DNA of 59,500 nt from Cristatella mucedo (GCA_009760855.2 WPIO01000008.1:11878001-11937500), one strand, 5' to 3'. Counted from the first letter of the stretch, positions 1 through 11,880 are shown. Program-made: numbers and translations. The notes: generated by a model not told the origin, from the letters alone.

Positions 1-447
1 CTTTCAACCGCGTTTTTATTGTGTCCAGTGCAAGTTTTAGCTGCATGACATGGGTACGGCATTGTTCAAGATACACAAGCCGAGCTTCCCAGTTTCTCCA
101 TGCGTCAGTGTTTTATTACTCAGGCAGGAAGCGCTGAATAGAGAGTTGGGCGTGTCAAATGCCATGTGAGAAATGTACGGACTAACTAGGCCATTGTGTC
201 CGCTTTTTAACAAGCAAGCACAAAATTGTCTTTGTTATCTATCTAAAATTATAAAAACTGAAAACTATTATTACAAGCAATCAAGTAGAAAGACTTGACT
301 ACGGAGCAGTGTGCGATCCTCTAGTTCAAGGTCGTTTCTGAACAACACATCCGGATTTCTTGCAAATACTATCGCTAGAGTTCGTAGCTGAGCCATTTTT
401 GAGGATACGGCTTTTCGATTTTTGGAGTAATAAAAAACTTTCCTTTG
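1..447. other. No gene recognised
   Basis: I see no coding exon, RNA gene or recognisable repeat here. It is ordinary AT-leaning intergenic sequence to the left of the first LINE fragment. Confidence 0.5.
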
Positions 448-1210
448 ACTATTACATTAGTCTTTCTTGGCACATCATACCACTCTGCAAAACTCTGCAG
501 CTGTCGTGATCGTCACAGTTGCCATATCACACCACTTCTCACCGACATGCACTGGCTCCCAGTCAAGCAACGCATCGACGTCAAGGTTCTGTCACTCACT
601 TTTAGGTCCCTTTGTTCTTTGGCTCCAGCCTCCCGATCAGATTTACTCCCCCACTAGGCTAAGCATCGTCCCACCCGCTTTTGTGAATCTAGTCATATAG
701 CTACACCTCGTATGAACCTCAAATCACTTGGAGACTGTGCCTTTAGTTCGTATGCTCCCAAAGTCTGGAACTCACTTCCGAGAAAAAACTCCGCAGCTAG
801 GCTTGTCTGTCGTGAGCGTCGCAGTTGCCACATTACTCCACTTCACGCCGACCTGCACTGGCTACCAGTCAAGCAACGGATTGACTTCAAGGTTTTGTCG
901 CTCACCTTTAGGTCACTTCATTCTTTGGCTCCAGCCTATCTCTTACATATACTCCCCCACCAGGCCAAGCATCGTACCACCCGCTTTTCGTAATCCAACA
1001 GTCTACAAATACCCCGTACAAACTTCAAATCCTTTGGAGATCGTGCATTTAGTTCGTATGCTCCCAAAGCCTGGAACTCCCTCCCGACCTGCGTCAGAAC
1101 ATCCTCTGACCTGACCACATTTAAAAAGAACTTAAAAACACCTATTTAGGACAGCATTTAGTGGGTCCCTGTGATTCGTCCTTAATGTGCTTATGCGTGC
1201 TGACACTGTA
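448..1210 (+). mobile_element. LINE-B (L2/CR1-like) fragments, 3' end of reverse transcriptase
   Basis: Two truncated copies of the same LINE 3' region lie head to tail. The first (about 475-780) stops inside the motif for WNSLP. The second starts at about 785 and runs into the 3' UTR. Translation in shifting frames shows the C-terminal reverse-transcriptase block of L2/CR1-type elements ([20 protein letters not shown], then a [15 protein letters not shown]-like stretch). Frameshifts and stops show both copies are dead. The 3' UTR is interrupted at about 1210 by an antisense LINE-A and resumes at about 2531. Confidence 0.85.
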
Positions 1211-2530
1211 TCTCCGTCAGTAACTCCACAAAGTCATAAAGACCATGTGGGTGTTACGCAGGAGAGTTTTGTATAGCGCACTCACAGCCTAAGCGGCTTT
1301 CGGTACGCATTCGGTAGCCAACAGACTTCGTCTCACGCAACAAAGAGAAAGTGGGAAGCATAGCAGAGTCAGGAGAGCAGTTGAGGTAGTGAGTAGCATA
1401 GAAGTAGCAGTTCAGGACCGCTGAAAAAGATGTGCCATAGTCGGCAGTTGGAGAGTAGATGTCGTTGCGCAAGAATTGTGGAAGCGAGTTTCACAGTCTA
1501 AGACCTGCAGAGCTAAAGCTTCTGTCGCCAACTGTCTTTAGGCGGAGGAATGGGACAGCTAATTTATTGTCCACACAGGACCTGAGGGCGCGAACAGGCT
1601 GAAACTGATGCAGCAGTTCAGCTAGGTATGAAGGAGCCAAGCCGTGGTGGGCCTTGTGGGTCAGCATAAGAACTTTGCTATGTATCCTTTGCTGAACCGG
1701 CAACCATCCTAGCTCTTCCAGCAAAGGTGACACGTGCTCAAACCGCTGGGACTTGAAGACCAGCCTTGCAGCCATATTCATAGTCCGCTGAAGTGGCATA
1801 ATAGCTTTCTTTGGTAGCCCAGCCAAAAGGGATTTACAATAATCAAGCCGAGACAGAACTAAAGAGCTAGTTAAATTTTTTACAAGCCACTGTGGGAGAC
1901 AGCTTCTAATCTTGGATAGGGATCGGATGTGATGGCTAGCTGTAGAGGCAGTCTTCTGAATGAAGCTTTTGAAATTGAGGCAGCTGTCGAACACGACACC
2001 TAGATTACGAGCACGTGGTGAAGGTCGCACAATAGCATCACCTATTAGAAGAGCAAAGCCTTTTAATCCATCCACACGCTTAGGGTGTCCTATGAGAAGC
2101 AGTTCGGTTTTATCGTCATTTAATTTCAGGAAGTTTTCCGACATCCAGGATCGAATATCGGCAAGGCAATCATTCAGTTTCTCAGTTGCTGCAGCAGATT
2201 CCGACAGTTTAAATGACAAATACAACTGAGTATCGTCAGCATAGAAGTGATATCCTATTCCATGGGCCTTAATCACTTTTCCCAGAGGTTGCGTATAAAT
2301 GGAGAACAGCAAGGGACCAAGTACAGACCCTTGAGGGACTCCACAGGTGACCCTTCTCATGTCTGAGACCTGACCCCCACACGACACGGATTGAACACGA
2401 TCAGACAAGTATGATTTAAACCACGCCAGTGCTTCGTCTGCCAGACCGATTGTTGTTCTCAATCGTTCAAGCAGAACTTCGTGATCAATGATGTTGAAGG
2501 CAGCAGACAGATCTAGTAGAGCTAAGGCAG
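1211..2530 (-). mobile_element. LINE-A, 5'-truncated, reverse transcriptase largely open
   Basis: A 5'-truncated non-LTR retrotransposon is inserted antisense into the LINE-B 3' UTR. The open frame (minus strand, about 2530 down to 1491, roughly 345 codons) starts at the LLDLSAAF motif. It continues through VPQGSVLGPLLF, the catalytic FYADDTQLYL box, LKLNDDKTELLLIG and the C-terminal LGWLPVQQRIHSK block. These are hallmarks of L2/CR1-clade reverse transcriptase. The N-terminal endonuclease and early RT motifs are missing, so this copy cannot move by itself. The 3' UTR (1490 down to 1211) also occurs at 35855-36128 and, more decayed, at 6431-6720 and 25205-25440. It is the best-preserved LINE-A frame in the window. 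Confidence 0.9.
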
Positions 2531-2735
2531 TGTGCATGCTGCCACTAACCACATTTGCATGCTGACCCTGTGCATGTCACCCCTAACCATGTTATTCATG
2601 TTGTTTGTTTATCAAGCATGATATTACTCACCATTCAATTGCATTTCCCTTTGCAGCAAATGTAAAGCGCCAAGAGAGAGATTGAGTTCTCTGAGGGCGC
2701 TTTATCAAGTGCATTATTATTATTATTATTACTAT
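2531..2735 (+). mobile_element. LINE-B 3' UTR and tail, continuation
   Basis: This is the remainder of the LINE-B 3' UTR broken by the LINE-A insertion. The undisturbed order is seen at 10255-10462. It ends in the family tail: a short imperfect stem (AGCGCC... TTCTCTGAGGGCGCT) followed by an ATT microsatellite. Confidence 0.85.
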
Positions 2736-3181
2736 GACATTTAAAAAGAAGCTTCAAACGAATCTGTTTAGGACAGCATTTAGTGGGTCCATGTGATTCG
2801 TCCTTCGTGTGCTTGTGCGTGCTGACACTGTGCATGCTGCCACTAACCATATCTGCGTGTTGACCCTGTGCACGTCACCTCTAACCATAATGAAATGTAA
2901 TGTATCGTAGTTTGTAACTCCGTGATGTGCTTGTTCTCGTTGAGCATGCCAATACTTACCATTCGATCATGCTTCCTTTTCAGCAAATTTAAAGTACCTA
3001 GATAGAAATTAACTTAATAATTACTTCTATTAATAATAATTAATTTATTTATGTATTATTATTATTATTATAATTTTTAATTATTAGTATATTATTATTA
3101 TTAATAATAATAATATTTATAATAATTAATAATTACTTCTCTGATGGCGCTATAAAAATGTACTGTTATTATTATTATTAT

Positions 3182-3182
<1 letters not shown>
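2736..3182 (+). mobile_element. Second LINE-B 3' UTR relic with AT-rich tail
   Basis: Another LINE-B 3' UTR copy, starting at the TTTAAAAAGAAGC segment that precedes the tail in other copies. Its tail is expanded and scrambled into ATT/TAA repeats (3005-3130). It closes with a second copy of the TTCTCTGATGGCGCT tail and (ATT)n at 3166-3182. Confidence 0.7.

Positions 3183-3270
<88 letters not shown>
3183..3270. repeat. (AGT)n microsatellite
   Basis: About 29 nearly perfect AGT units, continuous with the (ATT)n end of the LINE-B tail. It probably grew from that tail by slippage. Confidence 0.95.
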
Positions 3271-3629
3271 TTTTGAAGTATCGTGCTTAGGCGAGTATGC
3301 TAAAACCCACAAGAAGACACTCATGGTCGCCGGCCACTAGGACATCTGGCTAGTAGCATGCTCTAAATCATACACGTGTAATCCTACAAGGCACATCGGA
3401 ACAAAAAAGACAAGTCGACTCGGGCGAAGGTAGAGTTGACCGGAACAGGTGGGTCTTTAGCTGAGACGTTAAAGACGCAAGGTGACTACAGGTAGGAACC
3501 GTAACCGAAAGCTATTACGAGGCTTTAGGTTCTATACGACCAGAAGGTTCGTTCACCAAAGGACTTCAATATAGTGAGCTGTTTCTTTATACGAAGTGGC
3601 TACCTTAATTAATAAAGTCTTGCAAAAGA
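3271..3629. other. No gene recognised
   Basis: No exon-like or repeat signature that I can name. Confidence 0.4.
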
Positions 3630-4930
3630 GTTAATCATCTGAAGACCCTATACCATATCCTCTCTGGTCTCCACTGGCAGCGGACCTTAATCTAAAACTC
3701 AGGTGTTTAATGCTTCTCTGGATAAAGGGTTTTACCATATTCTTTAAATCGGCCATGGTTTGACCGATACTTAGAACGCCTGAATTGGATTAAGAGATTC
3801 TATCTAACTATCGCTCAGTCATCATTTCCTTTTTTCCAAGACTCTCGAAAAGGTAGTCGGTAAGCAGCTTGTAGAATACATTGAGAAGGGTGAGTTTTCA
3901 ACGAAATTTCAGTCGGAATTCCAGTAAAGCCACTCCACTGAAACTGCTCCCCTCCGTGTGACCAGCGACATCCTGAAACAAGCGATGATGATAATTCTAC
4001 TGCCCTGACCCTTCTTGATCTCACAGCTGCATTCTTTACTATCGATCACGCTATCTTTCTGAACGGTTGCGAACAGTGATCGGTCTGGAAGACGAGGCAC
4101 TGATGACGTTCAAATCGTACTTTTCCGATCGTGTTCAATCGGCGTCGTGTTGTGGTCACGCCTTATCCAGCAGACCGGTAACCTGTGAAGTTCTGCAAAA
4201 TTCCGTTCTCGGTCTTTTGCCATTGGCCATTTATACCAACAGTCTGTGGAAAGTGATATTCAGTTATAGTCATCTGTTACATGACGCCGTAGTGAGACTG
4301 TCACTGCGGGCTCGGAATTCAGGTGTATTCTTTTATGACTACTTTAAGTTTGAAAACTTCATTAAGAAGATTGCCACCACATCTAGCCATAACGTTCGAT
4401 CTCTGTCTAAGATTAGGGATTGTCTCCCGCGAAGTTGATAGCTAAAAATCATACTAGCCTCCTGGTTCTGTCTACGTTGGACTACTGTAAGTAATTCAGT
4501 TTTGGCTAGGCTATCAAAAAGCCATTAAGCCTCTGCAGCTGGTGATGACTGACTGGGGCGGCTAGTCAATAAATTCCAGAGGTTAAACTATGTGTCCTTT
4601 GCTGAAAGAACTGCAACGGCTCCCGGTTGATGGACGGATACAGAGCAATATTCTTGCGCTGACCCACAGGGCTCGCTATGGCTTGGCTCCTTCACGCCTA
4701 ATTGAACTGCTGCACCAGTCTCAACCTCCTCGTGCCCTTAGATCCACTGTAGACAATAAATAAATCAGCCCTTCCACTCCGACGCTTAAAGATCGTTAGA
4801 AATGCAGAGTTTTGCTTTGCAGCTCAGAAACTGTGGCACTCACTTTCATAACTCTTACGCAACGAAATGTGCTCTCTTGCCACTGACGTTGGTCGGTTAG
4901 TCATGAAGTTAATGGCCATCAAAGTGCTGA
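3630..4930 (+). mobile_element. LINE-A relic, degenerate reverse transcriptase
   Basis: A long but badly decayed sense copy of LINE-A. Pieces in different frames match the open copy at 1211-2530: an LLDLTAAF-like start at about 4010, LERLRTVIGLEDEAL, SYFSDRVQSASC, then the SLSKIRDCLP block at about 4400 and the LAPS/LHQSQ block near 4690. It extends further 5' than the open copy, with traces of the region before the first RT palm motif at about 3830-3950. Many frameshifts and stops are present. Confidence 0.75.
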
Positions 4931-4959
4931 TGTCGTCGATGCTGGCTGCTAGGGCCTCA

Positions 4960-5400
4960 GGGCTAAGGGACTAAGGATGCCAAGCAAAGCTTAGAAGGGT
5001 CGAAAGATTGGTGGAGCTTGGTGTGATTGGCGTAGAAATGAAAGCCAAGATCTTGCCTGACGACGACATCGGCCAGACGCAGTGTTTAGCAGTGGAAAAG
5101 GGGCCAAAGACCAAACCCCCGAGGTTCCTCGTACTGTAATGGCTCCCCGAATGACCGACGGCCATTTACACGAGCACTCTGGCAAACCGATATTGAGGTT
5201 GGGCCTAACCAAGTTAGCATTGTAAGTTGATACCTAGGGGTGTGGCGAGTCGCTCCAGAAGGATCCTGGGATGTGACTAGTCGCGCATACTGCTGATTGA
5301 TCTCAAGAGAACCAGCAGAGAACCAGGTCCTCTCCTGGTCAGCATTGCTCATGTGGTCATTGTAAACCCGAAGCGTAGCAGTGACGGCGTTTCTAGCTCA
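4960..5400 (-). mobile_element. LINE-B relic, degenerate (central RT)
   Basis: On the minus strand this resembles the LINE-B region at 41100-41480 (the part coding for [13 protein letters not shown] and the following GVPPG box). Examples are the GFGLWPLFHC and VNGRRSFGEPLQYEE pieces. Frame is lost throughout. Confidence 0.5.
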
Positions 5401-5508
5401 GTGAGTTTGAGATATCTGACTTTGTGATTGGCCGGCGACTATCAAATTATTGGGAGTCTTAAGGATCATTTGCATTAGAATGAAAGCCGTGACTTTTGAA
5501 ATGGTCTC

Positions 5509-5736
<228 letters not shown>

Positions 5737-5846
5737 TCATCATCTGAAGACCCTATATCATCCCCTCTCCGGTCTTCACTGGCAGCGGACCTTTGGCTAT
5801 AACTCAGGTGCTTAATGCTTCTCTGGGTAAGAGGTTTTGCCAAGTT

Positions 5847-5848
<2 letters not shown>
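5737..5848. repeat. Dispersed segment also present at 3636-3740
   Basis: About 105 bp resembling 3636-3740 by eye (shared CATCTGAAGACCCTATA, CACTGGCAGCGGACCTT and TTAATGCTTCTCTGG). It sits directly between two GA tracts. It is probably part of one of the LINE families, but I could not assign the coding part. Confidence 0.6.
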
Positions 5849-5849
<1 letters not shown>

Positions 5850-5881
<32 letters not shown>

Positions 5882-6160
5882 ATTGTGAAAAGAAGAAGGC
5901 CCAAAACTGTCTTGATGGAACCCCATAACTCAAAGGCTCTCCGGATGACAGGCGGCCGTTGACATCTACGCCCAGGGTTCTCACCAGAAAAGACGCATGC
6001 CCTTGCGACGTTATGTGAGTGATGCCTAGGCGAGACGACTGGCACTTGAGACAGACTTCGTGATCGATGGTCGTGACGCCGTCGAGAGATCCAGCAGAGA
6101 CTGCCTAAGCCAGCATTCCTGAGAAGGTTGCTTTATACTCTCAGTGTGGCTGTATCTGTG
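5850..6160 (-). mobile_element. (GA)n tract, then LINE-B relic
   Basis: 5850-5880 is a short GA tract. From about 5881, the minus strand shows a decayed LINE-B central region: pieces like LGVDVNGRLSSGEPLSYGVP correspond to the [18 protein letters not shown] region at 41100-41450. There are stops and frameshifts. Confidence 0.55.
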
Positions 6161-6430
6161 TATTAACCTTAAATGTTGATTGGAATCCACGTTCTGTCCT
6201 GGTCGTATTTGTTTAACATAATCTTGTGGCTACTAAGCAAAAGCCAAAGGTACTCTTGGTGGAAGTCCATCGGCCCTGCAGAGTTGACCTGACGTGGGCA
6301 GACCGCCATCCTTGGGTGAGGATATTGAGCTGCTAAAGTTGACCTAATGGTCGGGTAACGCATTACTTAAAAAGATCGACAAACCAAGGACGGCCATTAA
6401 AATGCACTCTTGTACTAACAGCAGTAGATT
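6161..6430. other. Probable decayed LINE sequence, unassigned
   Basis: It lies between two antisense LINE relics and has faint LINE-like wording, but no motif that I can align with confidence. Confidence 0.3.
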
Positions 6431-7260
6431 AGGTTTTACGAACTCAAAGCCAAAGCGGCTTTCGGTAGCCAACAGACTTCATCTCATGCAACAAAGAGAA
6501 AGTGAGAAGCATAGCCAAGTCAGAAGTGCAGTTGAAGTAGTGAGTAGCATGGAAGTAGCAGCTCATGATCGCTGAAAAGAATGAGCCACAGTCGGCAGCA
6601 AGAGAGTAGTTGCCGTTGAGTAAGAATTGCGGAAGTGAGTTATACAGTATAGTACCTATAGAGCTTCTATCGCCAACTGTCTTTAAGCAGAGGAATGAAG
6701 CAGCTAATTTATTGTCCATACATGACCTGAGGGCACGAGAAGGCTGAAGCTGGTGCAGCAGTTACGCTAGGTAAGAAGGACCCAAGCCGTGGCGGGCCTT
6801 TCGGGTCAGCGTAAGAACTTGGCTGTGTATCCGTTGATCAAACAGCAGCCATCCTAGCTCTTTCAGTAAAGGAGACACGCGGTCAAACCTCTGGGATTTG
6901 TAAACTAGCCTTTCAGCCATATTCATTGCCAGCTGCTGTAGCTTAGCGGCTTTTTTCAGTAGTGCAGCCACAGGGGAATTTCAATAATCAAGCCGAGACA
7001 GAAACAAGGAGCTAGTTAAATTGCTTGCAAGCCACCATGGAAGACAGGTCCTAATTTTAGATATGCAACTAGCTGTGGAAGCAGTCTTCCCAACAAAGGT
7101 TTCAAAATGTACGCATCTGTCGAAGACGATAGCTAAATTCCGAGCACAAGGTGATAGTCGCACAACTGCATAACCTATTAGAAGAACAGCCGCCTAGTCC
7201 AGCTACACGCTTGGGGTGTCCAATGAGTAGCAGTTCCGTTCTATCTTAAAGATGCCCAAG
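6431..7260 (-). mobile_element. LINE-A relic, C-terminal RT and 3' UTR
   Basis: On the minus strand the order is the RT C-terminal block (ARNLAIVFDRCVHFETFVGK, then SLFLSRLDY), the NMAERLVYKSQRFDRVSPLL segment, LGWLLFDQRIHSQVL, and the LINE-A 3' UTR (the segment reading TACCGAAAGCCGCTTTGGC on the minus strand). It is clearly homologous to 1211-2530 but broken by frameshifts. Confidence 0.8.
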
Positions 7261-7847
7261 ACCTAACAGAATAAACTATACTATACTATAATAATAATAA
7301 TATAGTGTAATATGCTCATATATAATATACAATTTAATGCAACATGCTCCTACAGTGCTACAAAGTGATCCAGCTTAAAACATTATCGGGCAAATGAAAT
7401 TAAGTCTGGCCGTTAACGTCGACTTGATCCAGCCGAGGTATCGCCGGCAAGGTCTCAGTGCATACACTTTTTCGCGAATGCGCTTACGTTGAAATGGGTG
7501 AAACGCATTCGAGGAGAAATACACAATTGACGAGCTAACGGAAATTAAACGGCCGCTAGATCTCGCAGGTGATCGAGAGAGTAGCTAACTAACGTACTAC
7601 TGTGCTCGATCGTCCGAAACAAGCCAGCCAGCGAACTTGCTGGCTTCTCCTCGATAGATAGCATCGCCGCTGACGCATCGCTAGCCTCTGGCTTCCTGGC
7701 GATAACTGCGAAGCTGGCTCACAATCTATGCTGGGTACCAGGAAATGCAGGGTACACCCGTGCCCAGGGCTCCTGCACCGGCGGCAGCTCCCGAAGAGCC
7801 GTGTTCGCGGCAATCTCGAAACGCTATTGGTACATCAGCGAGAGAGC

Positions 7848-7897
<50 letters not shown>

Positions 7898-8050
7898 AGC
7901 TGCAGTATGTGCTCATGGTGGCCCTCTAGAGCTGAGCTTGAGTTTTCACACATTCTTCTGCATATTGTACGCGTTTTCATAGGGTACGCAAGAAAGTCTG
8001 CTCAAGGGCACTGAGCCACGACCTCGTCTCGGTAGGCCGATTCGGGAGGA
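7261..8050. other. No gene recognised; contains (GA)n
   Basis: An AT-rich patch lies at 7275-7340 and a pure GA tract at 7854-7896. No exon or TE protein is visible. Confidence 0.5.
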
Positions 8051-8054
8051 TTGA

Positions 8055-8240
8055 AGGGGCATTCCATTCGGATACCTGGGTTTTAGCCCAGGGGTAATGT
8101 GCTCGCTCTCCGTGACCCGTGTCGTGGGTTTGAGTTCCTGCAGCGGTCGATCCTTTATTGATCAATGCAAGCAGTGAAGGCGAAAGCCGCGATAGCATTT
8201 CTGCCGATATATAAATGACGCTGTCAAATCAGCTCACCAT
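8055..8240 (+). mobile_element. SINE-B (tRNA-derived) copy
   Basis: The head contains an RNA polymerase III B-box-like GGGTTTGAGTTCC. The body reads GATCCTTTATTGATCAATGCAAG and ends near TGTCAAATCAGC. The same order recurs at 13580-13765 and 54413-54545, and inverted at 11640-11880. Confidence 0.7.
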
Positions 8241-8650
8241 TTTACCTTGCTAGCAACTCCGTCTGTTTCGGAGCAACCCGTGGAGCTACCAGGCCGGTAG
8301 CTCCAGACCGAGCTTTGCAGCACAGCACAAGTTCTTCTGCTGCAATTCCGTCCCGGTCTCATCACTGTGCTAATTGCGGATTCTCACTCTCACTGAATCG
8401 TGGCGCTGCTGAGCATATCTACAGATCTGTGCATCTATCGTGCAACGAATAGAATGCCTGCTATCAGCAGCTTCTTAGGAGACTTCTTAGCGGTTTGTCT
8501 CGCCTAACTGACTGAGATATGGAACCGAGAATCCGATACTACGTAGCCTATAGTGCAGCTTATACACGTGGAGTTGCAATCCATTTCGTCGACTCTAATG
8601 TACAGTAACTTCTCTTGCTCACTCGTTCACTGCTCAACCACGTTTTTATA
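8241..8650. other. No gene recognised
   Basis: No coding or repeat signature identified. Confidence 0.4.
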
Positions 8651-9260
8651 ACAATAATAACGATTATAATAACAATAATAATATCAATATATTTAGATAG
8701 CACCACCCGTGAAATAAAAATCTTTCAAGGCATTTTACATAAGTTTGGAAAGGAGGTATTTCAATTGCTCAGTGATGCCATGGACAGTGTTGGGATGTAT
8801 AAGCACACAAAGGACGATTCAACTGACCAAGCCAATGCGAGGAATCTGTGCGATTTTAGGTTTTTTTTAAATGTCTAGAGTCAGAGGATGTCGTCACGTC
8901 AGTTGGGAGCGAGCTTCAGGCTTATGGAGCACACGAACCAAAGGCACGGTCTCCAAAGAATTTGAGGTTGTTTAGAGGCGCAGCTAATCGACTTGAATCG
9001 CACGTGCGGCAGCCACGTTGCACGTAGCCTGATTGGGAAATATTTCGGACACGCAGGCCGAAGCGAGAAAACCAAGGGCCAAAAGGTAAGTGACAAAACC
9101 TCAAAGTCAATTCGCTGCTCGACGAGAGTGAGCCAGTGCAGGTCAAAGGTGAGAGTTGTGTAATGCGGTATTAGAGACGTTCATGACAGACCGCCTCACT
9201 ACAGATTTAACTGCGTACTATACGCACATTATTGCACAGGTCGAAAGACCTCAAAGTTGT
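8651..9260 (-). mobile_element. LINE-B relic, antisense
   Basis: It begins with an ATT/AAT-rich tail (about 8650-8690). On the minus strand it continues through the LINE-B 3' UTR, the region for a FGDRAFGSCAP-like stretch, and the LHWL-like block at about 9110-9150. Heavily mutated. Confidence 0.7.
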
Positions 9261-9280
9261 CTGATGCAGAAATAAAAAGA

Positions 9281-9424
9281 CAATAATTCATTTGTATAGC
9301 GCCCTGAGAGAACTTAATCTCTATTCAGGCGCTTCACATATGCCTCGGGGCTCGAGCCCATGACCTCAGCCAGACCTTGGTCGGGGCGAGCACCTTAACT
9401 GCTGGACCAAACCAGCTCGGCATC
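9281..9424 (-). mobile_element. SINE-A (tRNA-derived) copy, antisense
   Basis: On the minus strand the head reads GAGCTGGTTTGGTCCAGC and contains GGGCTCGAGCCC in place of the B box. It is followed by TGAAGCGCCTGAATAGAGAT and AAGTTCTCTCAGGGCGCTAT, then the ATT-type end. The other sense copies are 14626, 42427 and 58315. The tail is related to the LINE-B tail. Confidence 0.85.
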
Positions 9425-9700
9425 AAGACGGTATGTCACAAATTCGTGGAACAAATTGGATTCGGTAAGGGTGTATAAACAGGCCTGAAATTTTCAATGC
9501 TGATCAGCTGAAAGTAAGCAGAAGAAAGTGGCGCTGGTTTGGTCGTCTAGTGATAGATCACTGTGGAACAAAACAACCATATTGCATTGCTTATAGATGC
9601 TACGAGCGATGGGAGGGCTAGATTTTCTAATGAGGGCCATTTGGTGGGCTAGATTTTTCAATATCTGCTAAGCACTAGTTTTTATCGCTCGACTCTCTCG
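9425..9700. other. No gene recognised
   Basis: Nothing identified. Confidence 0.4.
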
Positions 9701-10462
9701 GTCCGCCATTATCGGCTATTACTCGCATTTGATACCACGTCCACGCTGGTCCATGCATTCGTGACATCCCGCCTCGACTTCTGCAGCTCACTGCTTACTG
9801 GCCAAACAGCATGTGCGATCAGGCGATTGCAGCTGGTGCAAAACTCTGCACTAGGCTTGTCTGTCGTGAGCGTCGCAGTTGCCACATTACTCCACTTCTC
9901 GCCGACCTGCACTGGCTACCAGTCAAGCAACGGATTGACTTCAAGGTTTTGTCGCTCACCTTAGGTCACTTCATTCTTTGGCTCCAGCCTATCTCTCAGA
10001 TATACTCCCCCATCAGGCCAAGCATCGTACCACCCGCATTTCGGAATCCAACAGTCTACAAATACCCCGTACAAACTTCAAATCCTTTGGAGATCGTGCA
10101 TTTAGTTTGTATGCTCCCAAAGCCTGGAACTCCCTCCCGACCTGCGTCAGAACATCCTCTGACCTGACCACATTTAAAAAGAACTTAAAAACACACCTAT
10201 TTAGGACAGCATTTAGTGGGTCTCTGTGATTCGTCCTTGATGTGCTTATGCGGGCTGACACTGTACATGCTGCCACTAACCACATTTGCATGCTGACCCT
10301 GTGCATGTCACCCCTAACCATGTTATTCATGTTGTTTGTTTATCAAGCATGATATTACTCACCATTCAATTGCATTTCCCTTTGCAGCAAATGTAAAGCA
10401 CCTAGAGAGAGATTGAGTTCTCTGAGGGCGCTTTATCAAGTGCATTATTATTATTATTATTA
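9701..10462 (+). mobile_element. LINE-B 3' portion with intact 3' UTR and (ATT)n tail
   Basis: The cleanest LINE-B 3' end in the window. The RT C-terminus starts near FVTSRLDFCSSLLTG and continues through the [20 protein letters not shown] block, the [15 protein letters not shown] block and the [18 protein letters not shown] block. The uninterrupted 3' UTR ends in the AGCACC / GGGCGCT stem and ATT repeats at about 10445-10462. Single-base indels split the frame. It shows the original order at the site broken by LINE-A at 1211-2530. Confidence 0.88.
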
Positions 10463-11639
10463 TTTGGTATTCTTTTCAATTCATTTCATTTCTGCTCTCT
10501 ATGCATGTAATGAATGCAATCTGTTATTACGGAAAATCACTACTTTGTTTCGTGGAAGCTTACTCTGGGTGACAGCATACCGCAATTCGCTGCCCTTCAG
10601 AATACCCTTCAGTAGGCCATTAACATGCCTAAGCTGTTCTCGGTCGTTCTTCGGTAGGTGATTTGAAGGTCCGCTATTTAACTTGGATAGGAGAATCTGA
10701 ATCACTCAGCAACTGCAGGAATGGGAGAAGCTGTTTAAGGTGCATTCTTTCGATCTCAGAGGTCCGATTTCCACTTCCAGGACAACCGAGACATATTCTC
10801 ATCTTCTTCGAAGAAGAAAAGCGACGTGCAGCCAGTAAGGCCTTCATTCCCGAGTGGCGCCGGCGCAAGTTCGGTTGCTGGATTAATCTCACTTACGAAC
10901 AAGAGTATACCTTCAGAGTGCCTCTGAGGGTTAGCTAGGAGAGTGCCATAGTATAACAACGTACGTCAGTATCAGGTTTGTCTTTTCCGATCTCACTCCA
11001 TGCTTTCCTCTCAAGCATCACATGATTGATAGCAAAGTAATCTTGGGCATATCGTATTTTTCTTCAACACGCAGCACAATTTGAAACGTAGGCAAAAGTA
11101 AATCGGGGATCTCCTTTCAGGGCTCAGAACTGCTAAAGCTTACAATCGAGTTCTGACGGCGCTCGGCCGCATCTGAGAAGGGCACGACAATCGAAGGCGT
11201 TGAACTCGATCATAAATGCATGAAAGTACTTCAAGCTGCCCCGCTTAAAGAACAGCATCTACAATAAGCTGACCGGCAGACACCTCTTAACTCAAGGGCA
11301 ATCGTGCTGGAATTTGTGCCGTCGCTTGTCAAATCTACAGCTTGGAAGCATCACGTGCCTGTCACATCACCAAGGGCAACAGTAAACCGATGTGCGAAAT
11401 GCCTCCATCTGCCAAGCGACGGAGCTTTACATCGAATATGAGCTGGTGGTGAACTGCGCTTATCCGGCTGCCTGCTGCCCTGGTTAATAGCCGCAGGCAG
11501 TGGCGGTGGCAACGGCTGAGCCGAGCGAAGGGCGTGCTACAGCTGCTCTAAAGTCAAGTCCGGCCGCCGAACGTGGCGAGGTACCAACATCCGTGAACGC
11601 TTCAACTCCGTGGGCCACCGCCTAGGTAAAGGCCAGCGT
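10463..11639. other. No gene recognised
   Basis: Several short open frames (for example around 10663-10938) lack homology or exon signals that I can recognise. Confidence 0.4.
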
Positions 11640-11880
11640 CCGTGGGTTCTTCCGGTCTGTGAGTCCGAGGGGAGCTAGTAAAAAAATTACTAGCTGATTC
11701 AGCAGCGTCTTTTGCATGGCAACAAAAGAGCCTTTACGGACATCACCACCTCTTGCAGCGGCAATACAGGATCGCCCACCGCAGGATTCAACCTCGGGGC
11801 TGAGGTCGTGAAAAGCAACCGACTTACCTTGTGTGACATACCAGCTGTTGCGGAACAAGATCTGCTGTAGCCGCCACCAG
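11640..11880 (-). mobile_element. SINE-B copy, antisense
   Basis: The minus strand reads TGTCACACAAGGTAAGTCGG, a degraded B box (GGTTGAATCC), then GCGATCCTGTATTGCCGCTG and a tail ending in AATCAGCTAGTAATTTTTTT. This is the same order as the sense copy at 13580. Confidence 0.7.

Noticed and set aside
3166-3270. CRISPR-like or satellite array
   Set aside because: Units are 3 bp with no spacers; it is a microsatellite grown from a LINE tail.
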